A DNA stretch of 64,000 bases from Paragordius varius. Lineage: Eukaryota > Nematomorpha. Under the pieces are notes generated by a model, which saw only the letters and a list, made by a program, of their open reading frames with translations, ran no database searches and was not told where the DNA came from. Location: positions 1,302,001 to 1,366,000 of the forward strand of contig OZ176058.1 in NCBI GenBank assembly GCA_964247055.1. Direction: 5' to 3'. Position numbers and translations under genes: made by a program. Positions 12,001-25,647 of the stretch are shown here, piece by piece; within the stretch, counting starts at the first letter, position 1; the number at the start of each line of letters is the position of its first letter.

Positions 12001-12502
12001 CAGTATGAGTAAGTATACATTGCTAGTTTTTCATGAACTATTGTCAGATAACATATAAATCAAAAGGCAGTATACCATTTACAGTTCAAATTCACCTTTA
12101 AACAATTCAAATTTACCCTTGAACATTTCAATACCCTTGAGCAAGTCAAATTTTAAAAATAAATTATGTGATTGTTTTCGAGCTAGTATATCTTATTATC
12201 AATATGAAATATATCTTTATCGCATAGTTTATTATTTTTACAATATTATTTTAATTAAGAACACAATTTCTAATTTTTAAAATATACGTTGTTTTTAATT
12301 CGAAACATATGGTGAATTTAAAATGTTAGTTAATTTGAATAGTTCAAGGGTAAATTTTAATTGTTCAAGGGTGAATTTTAATTGTAAATGGTATATAATT
12401 GGTTGATAGTTATTGCTTTATTGTTTTTAACCAATTATAACTTTTAACTGCATATGATATCTGGCAATATTTAAAAATAGCAATACATATTTACTCATAC
12501 TG
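12001..12502. mobile_element. MITE-C copy 1, interrupted by a MITE-B
   Basis: Terminal inverted repeats CAGTATGAGTAAGTATA (12001) and its complement tatttactcatactg (ending 12502) are flanked by TA on both sides, as in Tc1/mariner-type insertions. The inner arms match the copy at 14089-14296. A complete MITE-B (12071-12395) sits inside. No transposase frame is present. Confidence 0.8.
12071..12395. mobile_element. MITE-B nested in MITE-C
   Basis: Ends TATACCATTTACAGTTC and its complement, ending AAATGGTATA. Each arm holds tandem 21-bp iterons (core TTCAAATTCACCCTTGAA). The middle carries the family phrases 'aaataaattatgtg' and 'cgcatagtttattattttt'. About 325 bp, non-coding. Confidence 0.8.
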
Positions 12503-12712
12503 TATATTCATATTTTATAATCCTACCCATCTCACTTTAATATCTACAAGTCATTTTTACCAATTTTTTTATACAAGTTTTTCTTATAAAATTATTTTAT
12601 AGATGTTTATATTTCATAAAGTTCTCATATATCATTCATTTATAGATATATTTTGCAGATTGAATATGCATTAAGCAATAAATTTTTATACGATATTTTT
12701 AGTGATACCTTA

Positions 12713-12990
12713 CAGTAAAAATTATTATACGGACAAAACGTGATTATATAACAAAAGTTTTTTTCAAAGACAACCATACTTTTTAAAACTCTAATTTCTC
12801 CTATTAAAAAGATTTAATAATAATTGTAAAATAGGTAATCGATTGTATTACCAATTAACATATCTATTCCAAACTTTGAAAACATTGTGTATATAAAAAT
12901 CAATTTTTAAAAAGTATGGGGTTGTCTTTTAGAAAAAAATAGTTGTCTTTATATTTTAACATTTTATCCGTATAATTTCAATTTTTACCG
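12713..12990. mobile_element. MITE-A, complete copy
   Basis: Starts TA-CAGTAAAAATTATTATACGG and ends ..ccgtataatttcaatttttaccg-TA, about 278 bp, with the inner inverted phrases 'caaccatactttttaaa' and 'aaaaagtatggggttgtctttt'. The CAGT start and TA flanks suggest a Tc1/mariner or pogo-type non-autonomous element. Confidence 0.8.
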
Positions 12991-13334
12991 TAAATCTGCG
13001 AATATATATGATCCATTCCCTTAAAATAAAAGATGAGAGGCTTTTTAAATAGTTATTTAAACTTTAAGAAATAAAAATAATAATTTTTTTAAGACTAGCT
13101 CAGCTTTTGCTATTTTATGGAAACAATGTTTTGTGTTTAAGATTTGATAAAATATTTTTCAACAGTAAAAACTCAAAAAAGGGCAAATAAATTAATAAAT
13201 GGATACGTACTTTTATAATATTATCTAAAAAAAACCAAATTATTATTGATTTTCCAAAAAGCGAAATCTTAATTACATTTTTACATTATATTTCAACTTG
13301 ATGGATGATATAAATGTTAAATTAAATTTAAATA

Positions 13335-13614
13335 TAGTAAAAATGCAAATTATACGGACACAGCGTAAAAGTATAAAGGCAAATATTTTTTTCTAAAAGA
13401 CTACCATACTTTTTAAAACTTTATTTTTTCTCCTAAAAACTATTTAACAAATTTAAAATATAAAATTGATTGTGTTAGTAGTATATAAATATATTTCACA
13501 CTCTGCCATTAAAACAATGAGTTATATTAATATAAATATATAAAGTATGGTCATTTAGGAAAAAAAATGTCATTATATTTTTACGTTTTGTCCTTATAAT
13601 TTCAATTTTTACTG
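13335..13614. mobile_element. MITE-A, complete copy
   Basis: About 280 bp between TA dinucleotides, with arms 'agtaaaaatgcaaattatac' and 'ataatttcaatttttactg'. Same family as 12713-12990. Confidence 0.75.
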
Positions 13615-13693
13615 TATATATACCAAAACAAAAAAATATATCCAATTAAATTCATAAAAATAATTCCTAAGTAAAAACTTTAACATAACAATA

Positions 13694-13978
13694 TAGTAAA
13701 AACTGAAATTATACGGACAAAATGTAAAAACAAGGACAAATATTTTTATTTAAAAGATAACCATAATATTCCAAATCTTAATTTATATTAAAAATTAAAT
13801 TACAATCGTATAATTGATTGCTGGGTTATCAATTTACATCTTTATTTTTTAAATTTAGTTTAAAAAAAATGAGTTTCATTATAAAATCAAGAAAAAAGTA
13901 TTGGTTGTTTTTTACAAAAAAAATATTTGTCTTTATATTTTTACGTATTGTCCTAACGTATAATTTCAATTTTTACTG
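13694..13978. mobile_element. MITE-A, complete copy
   Basis: About 285 bp, arms 'agtaaaaactgaaattatac' and 'tataatttcaatttttactg' flanked by TA. The open frame that can be read inside it (13818-14012) is just element sequence. Confidence 0.75.
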
Positions 13979-14088
13979 TATATTTATAATTTTTAAACCA
14001 ATTTTTGATTAAATAATCCTGTAATTATGGTTTATAATTTTAAAAAGTCAATAATACCTTCCTAATCGTAAAAATAAACTTATTATTT

Positions 14089-14296
14089 ACACTATGAGTA
14101 AGTATACCTTGTACTAGAAAGTTATTAATTATTATTGCCAAATAGCATATATACAACAAAGGGGGCAGTATTATTGGCTTATAATTATTCTTTTCACATT
14201 TTAACATTATTGACCAATAATACTGCCCCCTTTGTTGTATTTACTATTTGGCAATAATCAAACTTTCCAACACAATGTATATTTACTCATACTCCT
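14089..14296. mobile_element. MITE-C copy 2, near-perfect palindrome
   Basis: About 205 bp folding on itself: 'actatgagtaagtatacctt' against 'gtatatttactcatact', and 'acaacaaagggggcagtatt' against 'aatactgccccctttgttgt'. The GGGGGC/GCCCCC arms stand out in this AT-rich DNA. Uninterrupted version of the element at 12001-12502. Confidence 0.8.
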
Positions 14297-14380
14297 TACT
14301 TAGCTACAAAATTTCCTAAAATAAAATTATTTAACTAGAATTTCTAATAAAATAATTATACAACCATTTATTAATGAGAT

Positions 14381-14435
<55 letters not shown>

Positions 14436-15093
14436 GTCAACTTATGTAGTCTTTATAAATATACCGTTTTTTAATATACATTTATATATATATATAAAAA
14501 AATAAAACATTTTAATCTAAAAAGTATAATAAATATTAATAAATTTTCCTAAATTCTTGTAAAAATTAGAAAAAAATTATAACTTTCTATTTAAAAAAAA
14601 ATAAAAATATTGACAAATTCATATTTATTTTATAATAATAGAATCTCAATATGAAGAATATAAATTTTACCTAATTTATTATATATATATATATATATAT
14701 GACATTATAACTTTTTCCAATAATTTTGAATTATAATTATAGAATCATTTAGAAATATATTTATAATATATTATATATATATATATATAATTAAACTTTT
14801 TTATCCAAAATAATAAATTTTTATTTTTTTTATAAATATTTATATTTTCATAAATTTATTAAAAAAATTTCATTTCAAAAAAGTCATGAGGTATCCAGGG
14901 TTCTCAAGTAATTCCTTGAACCGTAAATAACTTAACAATTTAACTATAATTCCTAATAAAGAATTTTATTAAAACATAATTAACTCTACAAATATAATAT
15001 TGAATTCATTCTATTAAATAATATGTTTATTAATAATTTTTATTTAACAAAAATTAATAAATTTATTTTTATAATTATAGTATCTCAATATGA

Positions 15094-15124
<31 letters not shown>

Positions 15125-15426
15125 ACTTTTTCCAAAGATATAATATATATTAATTTTATTTAGTATATAATTATAGTATCTCAATATAAATAATATATAT
15201 AAAATTATAACTTTTTATTCCAAAAAATATAATAAATATATAAATTTTACGTAATTTTATATTTATTAATATATATATTTATAAATTTAGATTTTTTATT
15301 CCAAATAGTTTAATAAATATAGATAAATTCAAATTTAGAAAAAAAATTTAAAATCCTAAAAAACAATTTAACTATAATTTGTAATCAAATTTTTATTAAA
15401 ATATAACTAACTCTACCAAAAAGTGA

Positions 15427-15465
<39 letters not shown>

Positions 15466-17167
15466 GTTTTTATTCCAAAATTATAAATTTTTATTTTTTT
15501 TATAAATATTTATATTTTCATAAATTTATTAAAAAAAATTCATTTCAAAAAATCATGAGGTATCCAATTCAAATTTATTTCATAATCATAGTATCTCAAT
15601 ATGAAAATATAAATTTTAGGTAAATATATATATATTATATATAATTATTACTTTTTATTCCAAAAAGTATAATAAATATTTTCATAAATTCTTGTAAAAA
15701 TTTTATAAAAACATATTTCATTTCAAAAAAGTCATGATATATAAAATTATATCTTTTTATTTTTCCAAAAATATAATAAATTTATTTTTTTTAATTTTCA
15801 TAATTATAAAAAATTATAAAAATTATTTCAAAAAAGTCATAAGATATCCAGGGTTCTCAAGTATTCCTTCCAGAACCGCAAATGATTTAACAATTTAACT
15901 ATAATTCCTAATAAAAAATTTCATTTAAATATAAACTCTATAAATATTATATTAAATTCATTCTATTAAATAATGTGTTTATAAATAATTTTTATTTAAA
16001 AAAAAATTAATAAATATTAATTAATTATAATTTTTTACTCCAAATAGTTCAATATATTAATAAATTCAAAATTTATTTATATAATCATAGTATCTCATGA
16101 TAAAAAATATATAAATTTTAAGTAATTTATATATATATATAAATAAAATTATAAAAGATATAAATATTAATTTTGAATTATAATTATAGATTATACATTT
16201 CTATAAAAGAATAAATATGGATAAATTCAAATTTATTTATATAATCATATTATCTCAATAAATATTAATATTGAATCATAATTATAGTATTTCAATAATA
16301 TATATATATATATATATATATGATAAATATATATAACTTTTTATACCAAAAACATAATAAATATAATAAATTTTTATTTTTTTATAAATTTTTTCAATAT
16401 TAATAAATTTTTGTAAAAATTTATAAAAATTATTTCAAAAAAGTCTTGAGGTATCCAGGGTTCTCAATCAATTCCTTCCAGAACCGCAAATAACATAACA
16501 ATTCAACTATAATTCGTAATAAAAAATTTCATTTAAATATAAACTCTATAAATATTGTATTAAATTCATTCTATTATATAATATGTTTAAACTTTTTCCA
16601 AAGATATAATAAATATTAATTTTGAATAATTATAAAAAAATGTAAAATCCTAAAAAAACAATTTAACTATAATTTGTAATCAAATTTTTTTTAAATATAA
16701 CTAACTCTACCAAAAAGTGATTAAATAATAAATATACATATAATAAATATAATAAATTTTTATTTTTTTTCAAAATAATAAATTTTTATAATTTTCAAAA
16801 TTTATAAAAAATAATTTTATTTCAAAAAAGTCATAAGATATCCAGGGTTCTCAAGTAATTCCTTCCAGAACCGTAAAAATCCTAAAATAACAATTATTTA
16901 ACTAAAAATTATAACCAATTATCATGAAAATATAATCATAGAAAACATAATTTATTTATGAAATAATCATATAATCATATTTTATCGATATAATCCAAAT
17001 ATATATATATATATATATAATAAATTCAAATTTATTTTATAATCATAGTACCTCAACATATATATATATTTATAGATTGGAATATAACTTTCTAATTCTT
17101 TTATAAATATATATATATATATCAAAGATATAATAAATATTAATTTTAAATTATAATCATAGTATCT

Positions 17168-17206
<39 letters not shown>

Positions 17207-17341
17207 AATGACTTATGTAGTCTTTATAAATATACCATTTCATTTAGTATATAAATATATATACATATACATATATATATTTAATTATAACTTTTTTAAA
17301 GCTATAATAAATATTAATTTTGAATTATAATTATAGAATAT

Positions 17342-17375
<34 letters not shown>

Positions 17376-18117
17376 TAAATTTTCAAAATTTATAAATTTT
17401 TATATAATTTCAAAATTCTTAAAAAATTTTCAAAATTTATAAATTTATTTCAAAAAAGTCATAAGATATCCAATTCAAATTTATTTTATGAATATAGTAT
17501 CTCAATACGTAATTTATATATATATATAATAAATATATATATATATATAAAATTATAAATTTTCATAATTTCTTGTAAAATTTTTATAAAATAAAAAATT
17601 ATTTCAAAAAAGTCATAAGATATCCAGGGTTCTCAAGCAAATCCTTCCAGAACCGTAAAAATCTCAACATAAAATAAGTTAACCAAAATTTATAACCATT
17701 TTTTTTTTGAAAAAATAAACACAGAAAACATAAATTATTTATGAAATAATCATATATTCATATTTTATCGATATAATCCAAATACATATATATATATATA
17801 TATATATACATATATATAAATGTCAACTTATGTAGTTTTCATAAATATACTGTTTCATTTAAGTTTACGTAATTTACTATATATATATATATATATATAT
17901 AACTTTTTATTCTAAAAAACATAATAAATATTAATTTGAATTATAATTATAGAACCTTAATATAAATAATATATATATATATATATATATATAACTTTTT
18001 ATTCCAAAAAACATGATAAATATAATAAATTTTCATATAATTCCCAAAAATATATTAAATATTTTTATAAATTTTTTCAAAATTTATAAATTTTTATGAT
18101 TTTTAAAATTTCAAAAT
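14297..18117. repeat. Tandem array with stop-end fragments of the DBT last exon
   Basis: The units are those of 2781-4165. Within them are recurring copies of the minus-strand end of the last exon ([15 protein letters not shown]; plus phrase 'aaaaaagtcataagatatcc' and 'agggttctcaag..attccttccagaacc'). Copies lie near 14878, 15546, 15718, 15832, 16438, 16825, 17453 and 17602, each breaking off into array sequence at a different depth, and the next full copy is the exon at 18118. (AT)n tracts separate units. No other coding signal. Confidence 0.8.
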
Positions 18118-18279
18118 TTATTTCAAAAAAGTCAAAAGATATCCAGGGTTCTCAAGCAATTCCTTCCAGAACTGTAAAAATCTAGCAGCTGTTGCGCCAT
18201 CTATAATTCTGTGATCAGCGCTTAAACTAACATACAACAGCGAGTGGTGTGAATGGGAATTTAATCCACTGCAGATCAT
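18118..18279 (-). CDS. DBT: DBT copy B, last exon
   Basis: 54 codons with stop: [13 protein letters not shown] at the start, [16 protein letters not shown] with the catalytic His and Asp, ending [10 protein letters not shown]. Acceptor aaatcag, phase 0. It is nearer to the upstream exons than copy A and is the default terminal exon of this model. Confidence 0.87.
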   Translation of the reverse strand: MICSGLNSHSHHSLLYVSLSADHRIIDGATAARFLQFWKELLENPGYLLTFLK

Positions 18280-18364
18280 CTGATTTGCATTTTTTTCAAT
18301 GGTCTAAATTTATATATATATATATATATATATATTTAAAAATTTTTAATATTACATAATATAC

Positions 18365-18395
<31 letters not shown>

Positions 18396-18526
18396 TTTTC
18401 AATGGTCTATAAAAGATTTAAAATATATAATTTTTTTAAAAAAAGGATTTTTAATATTACATAATATATATATATATATAATATATATTTTAATTTATCA
18501 TTTTTTTCAATGGTCTATAAAACATT

Positions 18527-18571
<45 letters not shown>

Positions 18572-18620
18572 ATATAATTTTTAAAAAATTATTATTAATT
18601 ATAGATAAATACAGTAATAT

Positions 18621-18658
<38 letters not shown>

Positions 18659-18708
18659 AAAATCTTTGAAAATAAGATTTATATAATAATTAAACTAGTA
18701 AAATGGTA

Positions 18709-18746
<38 letters not shown>

Positions 18747-19270
18747 TTTGTAAAAGCATTATTAATAAAAAAGAATTCGGCAACATAAAAATATATATAT
18801 ATTTCAAAATCTTTGAAAATAGATTTGCAATTTACATTAATTAAAATAGCTGATTTATCATTTTTTCGATATTCTAAAATATTTTAAAATTATATATATA
18901 TATATATTATATATAATTTTTTTAAAAATTATTAATAAAAGAAGTATCAATAATGATTATATTTATATATATATATTTATAAAAATAAAACCCAAATTGT
19001 ATCAATTGAAATACTAGTAAAATGGTAATTTATTTAAAAAATTAGCTGTTTTTGATTATCATTTTTTTCAATTGTCTAAAATTATATATATATATAAATA
19101 AAATTCAGACCATTGAAAAAAATGATCAAAAGCCATTTAAATTAATTTCCATTTTATTAGTTTTTCAATCATTTTTGTTTAAATCTTATTTTCAAAGTTT
19201 TTGAAAGATATATATATATAAAATTTGTTAAAAAAAGCATTATTAATAAAAAAAAGAAGAATTTGGCAAC

Positions 19271-19313
<43 letters not shown>

Positions 19314-19399
19314 TTAAAAAACTTTAAAAATAGGTTTGCAATTTACATTTATAATAATAGCTGATTTTGATTATCATTTTTGTCAATGTTCTAAATTAT

Positions 19400-19451
<52 letters not shown>

Positions 19452-19497
19452 TTTTTTTAAAAAAAAGCAATTATTAAAAAATGAATTCGGCAACATT

Positions 19498-19561
<64 letters not shown>

Positions 19562-19605
19562 TATATAATTTAAAAAAAGCATTATTAATAAAAATAAGAA
19601 TTCGG

Positions 19606-19649
<44 letters not shown>

Positions 19650-19806
19650 AGCATTGTTAATAAAAGAAAATTCAATTTAAATTTATATATTTATTAAAAT
19701 AAAAGATCCAAATAATATCAATTGAAATACTATTAAAATGGCAATTTATTATTTAAATAGCTGATTTTGATTTTCATTTTTTTCAGAGGTCTATTATAAA
19801 TTAATT

Positions 19807-19854
<48 letters not shown>

Positions 19855-20061
19855 TTTTTTTCAATGTTCTAAAACATTTAATTTCTAAAAAAAGTATTAT
19901 TAATAAAATAAGAATTCAGCAACATAAAAAATATATATATATTTTTTAAAAATGGAAATTAATTTAAATAGCTTTTGATTTTCATTTTTTTCATGTTCTA
20001 AAATTTAAAATTATATATATAAAATTTGTTAAAAAGAGTATTATTAATAAAAAGAATTCGG

Positions 20062-20097
<36 letters not shown>

Positions 20098-20601
20098 TCA
20101 AAAAACTTTGAAAATAAGTATCAAATATAATTGAAAAACTAATAAAATGGCAATTTATCTGAATAGCTGATTTTTGATTATCATTTTTTTCAAAGGTCTA
20201 TTATATATTAATTAAAATTATATATATATATATATATATATATTTTAAAATAAGCATTATTAATTAAAGATGAGTTGTAAAAAATAGGCATATATCTTTC
20301 AAAAAAATTTGAAAATAAGGTTTATATAATGTTTCAAGTAAATTGGCAATTTATTCTAAGATCAGCTGATTTTGATTATCATTATTTTCAATGGTCTATA
20401 AAACATTCAAAAAAATTGGTTTTCAACATTCTATAATAAAAATTTCCTATATATATATATATATATATATATTGTAAATTTTTTTGAAAAAAAGCATTAT
20501 TATTAAAAAAAGAAAAATTAAATAACATAAAAAATATAAATCTTTTGAAAAACTTTGAAAATTAGTATCAAGTAATGATTGAAAAACTAGTAAAATGGCA
20601 A

Positions 20602-20655
<54 letters not shown>

Positions 20656-23600
20656 TTTTAAAAAAAGTATTATTAATTAAAGATGATAGTTGTAAAAAAT
20701 AGGTATATATATTTCAAAAAAATAAAATAAGGTTAATGTTTCTAGTAAATTGGCAATTTATTCTAAGATCAGCTGATTTTGATTATCATTTTTTCAATAG
20801 TCTATAAAACATTTTAAATTATATAATATATATATATATATATATATATCATTTACAATTCAAATTCACCCTTGAACAATTCCAATTTACCCTAAAAATT
20901 ATTGAGTTTTCGGGCTGCTAATATAACTCATCATTAATTTAAAATAAATTTTTACGATATAGTTTATTATTTTTTATGCATTATATTGAAACAAAATTTC
21001 ATGTTTTAAAAGATTTTAAAATAAAGGTAATTTTAATTTTTAAAAAAAGATATTATTATTTTAGAGTGAATCTAAATTGTTCAAGGGTGAATTTGAACTG
21101 TAAATGGTGTATATATTATATATATATATATATATTTCAAATGAATTAGAAAATAAGAAATAAATATTATATAAAATAAATTTTTTTAAAATAAAATAAA
21201 TTTAAATAAAAAACTTAATATAAATTAAAAATAAATTACCAATATTTTTCCAATAGCTATGATAGCTACCTCAGGCCATAATATTAACGGTTTCGCATGA
21301 ATTCCACCAATCTAAAGGGCACAAAAAAAATCGAAAATATTTTTAAGAATAAAAATATTTAAATTATACGGACAAAACGTAAAAATATAAAGACAAATAT
21401 TTTTATGAATATAAGTAATTTGCTTTCGAAATTGAAATAGAGTTACATATATTAGTAAAACAATCAATTCTATATAATTGTAACTAAAAAGCTTATATAA
21501 GAAAATTAAAGTTTAAAAAAGTATGGTTAGTTTGTCTTTTAGAAAAAAAATATTTAAATTATACGGACAAAACGTAAAAATATAAACACAAATATTATTT
21601 TTTAAGACAAATTTATATTTTTGTAAATAAAATCCTGATTTATTTCAATATAACTCATTGTTTTAAATGGCAAAGTATGAAATATAAATGTAAAATTTTC
21701 AACAATACAATAATGATTTAAAATATAAAACTTGAAATTTAAGGACAAATCTATTTTTTCTAAATAAAATCTTTATTTTTCTGAAAATACAACCATACTT
21801 TTTGAATCTACGTTTATTTCAATATAACTATTCATTATATGTAAATTTTCAAACAATAATGATTTACAGTAAAAAAATATTTAAATTATACGGACACAAT
21901 GTAAAAATATAAAGACAAATATTTTTTTCTAATTAAAATCTTGATTTATTTCAATATAACTAACTCATTGTTTTAAATGACAAAGTGTGAAATAGATATA
22001 TATATATATAAGCTTATAAGAGAAATATTTACAGTAAAAATATAAAGACAAATCTATTTTTTTATAAATAAAATCTAGATTTATAACAATATAACTAAAT
22101 CATTGTTTTAAAATGTTAATTCATTTTAATTTAACTCATTATCTGTAAATTTTCAACAACAGAATAATAATTTAAATCTAAAATTGAAATTTTTCTTTGG
22201 ACAAAAGGAAAAATATAAAGACAAATATTTTTATTTAAAAGACAGCCCCATACTTTTTAAATCATTTATTTCAAGATAACTTACATTGTTTTAAATTGTA
22301 AAATATGAAATAGAAATGTAAAATTTTCAACAATACAATAATGATTTAAAATATAAAAGTTGAAATTTAAGGACAAAATGTAAAAATATAAAGACAATTT
22401 TTTTTTAAAAGACAACCATACTTTTTAAAATGTTTTAATGCATTTCAAGATAACTTACATTGTTTTAAATTGTAAAATATGAAATAGAAATGTATATTTT
22501 CAACAAAACAATAATGATTTAAAATAAAAAAGTTGATATTATACGGACAAAACGTAAAAATATAAAGACAAATATTATTTTTTAACTAAAAGACAACCAA
22601 CATACTTTTTAAAATGTGAATTTATTTCAAAACTCATTGTTTTAAATTTTCAACAACACAATAATGATTTAAAATATAAAAGTTGAAATTTAAGGATAAA
22701 ACGTAAAAATATAAAGACATATCCATATTTTTTCTAAAAAACAACCATACTTTTTAAATCATGAGATTTATTTCAATATAACTCATTGTTTTATATGGCA
22801 AAGTGTGAAATAGATATATATATATATATAATTAATACAATCAATTCCATATTTTATAATTGTACTAAATAGATTTTATAAGAAAAAATTTACAGTAAAA
22901 ATATAAAAATAAATGTATATTATTTCTAAATAAAATCTAGATTTATTTCAATATAACTCATTGTTTTATATGGTAAAGTGTGAATTAGAGATATATTTTA
23001 CTAACAATAATCAATTCTATATTTTATAATTGTGTAATTAAATTATTTATATAGCATAAATTAAGATTTTGAAAAGTATGGTTGTTTTTTAGTAAAAAAA
23101 TATTTGTCTTTATATTTTTACGTTTTGTCCTTAAGTATAATTTTACTGTATCTACTATAGACAAAACGTAAAAATATAAAGACAAATATTTTTTTCTAAA
23201 TAAAATCTTGATTTTTTTTTAAATATTAACTCATTGTTTTAAAATGTTGATTTATTTCAATATAACTCATTGTTTCAAATTTTCAACAACACAATTATTT
23301 ACAGAAGTTAAAATTTAAAATTATACGGACAAAACGTAAAAATATAAAGACAAATATTTTTTTTAAATAAAAGACAACCAACCCCATACTTTTAAAATTT
23401 TGATTTTTTTGAATATAACTCATTGTTAATTTTCAACAACACAATAATGATTTACAGTAAAAAGTTGAAATTATACGGACAAAACGTAAAAATATAAAAT
23501 CAAATTTTTTTTTTCGAAATAAAATCTTAATTTATTTCAATATAACTCATTGTTTAAAATGACAAAGTTTGAAATAGTATATAAATTAACACAATCAATT

Positions 23601-25144
23601 CTATATTTTACAATTGTAATTAAATAGCTTTTATAAGAAAATTTAAGTTAAAAAAAGTATGGTTAGGTTGTCTTTTAGAAAAAAAATATTTAAATTTTAC
23701 GGACAAAACGTAAAATATAAAGACAAATCTAGTTTTTTCTAAATAAAATCGAAATTTATTTCAATATAACTCATTGTTTCAAATGGCAAAGGGTGAAATA
23801 GATATATATATATATATATATATATATAACTAATACAATCAATTCTATATTTTAAAATTGTAAGTAAATAGCTTATATGAGAAAATATAAATTAAATTTA
23901 GAAAAAAAAATTGTCTTTATATTTTTACGTTTTGTCCGTATTATTTCAATTTTTTCTGTGTATTTACCTATTATGGACAAAACGTAAAATTATAAAGACA
24001 AATCTTTTTTTATAAAAGACAACCAACTCACCCATACTTTTTGAAACTTGATTTTTTTAATTATATATATAATTAATTATTTTAAACTGTAAAGTATAAA
24101 ATAGAGTGCATTTTAATGGTTGCTTATTTCAAATTATACCATTTACAATTCAAATTATACCATTTACTATTCAAATTATACCATTTACAGTTCAAATTCA
24201 CCCTCGAACAATTCAAATTCACCCTAAAAATAAATTATGTGTTCTAGGGCAGCTAATATAACTCATCATTAATATAAAATATATTTTTACGAGATAGTTT
24301 ATATTTATTCAGTATTATTATAATAATATAAAACAAAATTTCATTTTATGAAAAATATAAAAAATAAAGCTAATTTTTAATCTTAAAAAACACATAATTA
24401 ATAAATTAGGGTGAATTTGAATTGTTCAAGGGTATATAAATGGTATTTTTAATCAAGTTTAAAGACAATAAATTCGACTAATCAAAATAATTTATAATAT
24501 ATATATATATATAAAATATTTAAAAAATATAAAAAGCATATAAATCAAAATATTTTTAAAATAAAATTAAAGAACAAAAATTCTAAAACTTCCATATTTT
24601 ATATATATTGAATATTTTCCAAAATTCTAAAAAATTATCTCAAAAATAATTTAAGATCCTAAAAAATTAATTATTTATTTGATTATATATAATAATTATA
24701 TACTTTTTAAAATAATTAAGAAAAATTTAATTTTTTAAAAAATCAATTTTATACCGAACCAATGTTTGAAACGGTGAATGTCCCACCCATTAAATCCGCC
24801 ATCTTAGGTCTTCCAATCAGCCGGCTGTCACGTGTTAGCCGTGCCAAGTCACGTGAGATTTGACCAATAGAAAGGCGTTGAACGCCTTTAACATTTGGTA
24901 CCACGAGGCCTAATTCCACATTTTGAGTATCTATAGCTACTCCTATATTATGTTCAGGCTAAAAAAATAAAATAAAAAAAAATTAAAAAAATATTTTTTA
25001 AATTAATTTATTTGAATTAAACTTTTTTTTAATAAATATAATAAAATAAAAATATAAAAAAATTAATTTAATTTTTCGAAAAAAGGGATTTAAGCTTTTA
25101 TATGTTTATAGAGAATAAACATGCATTTGAACTATAATATATCA

Positions 25145-25195
<51 letters not shown>

Positions 25196-25610
25196 TTATA
25201 AAAAAATAAAATAAAATTAAATAAAAAATAATTTTTTTAAAATAAATTAATTTTTTAAAATAAAAATTTAAAAAAAATTAATTTGATTTAATTATTATTA
25301 TATCAAAATATTTTTTATTTTTCAAAAAAAAATTTATAAGTTTTATTTATGTAGTGAGTATTGAAAAAAAGCATTTTATGCATTTTTTATAAATTTTAAA
25401 ATATATCATTATATATATATATATACTAAAAAAAGTATAAAAAAAACTTTATTTAATTAATGTATAAATTTAAATAAAAATATAAAATTAATTTATTTAT
25501 TATTTTATTGTTTTTTATTTTCAAAAAAAAGTTATAGGTTTTTGTATTATGCAGTATTGAGTATTAAAATAAAAATTTTTTTACATTTTTTAATAAGGAT
25601 TATAATATAT

Positions 25611-25647
<37 letters not shown>

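Noticed and set aside
19336-19680. 114-codon plus-strand open frame of Ile/Tyr repeats (and similar ones at 2775, 9090, 16982 and 41536)
   Set aside because: They are (AT)n microsatellites read as Ile-Tyr; no start context, motif or splice structure.
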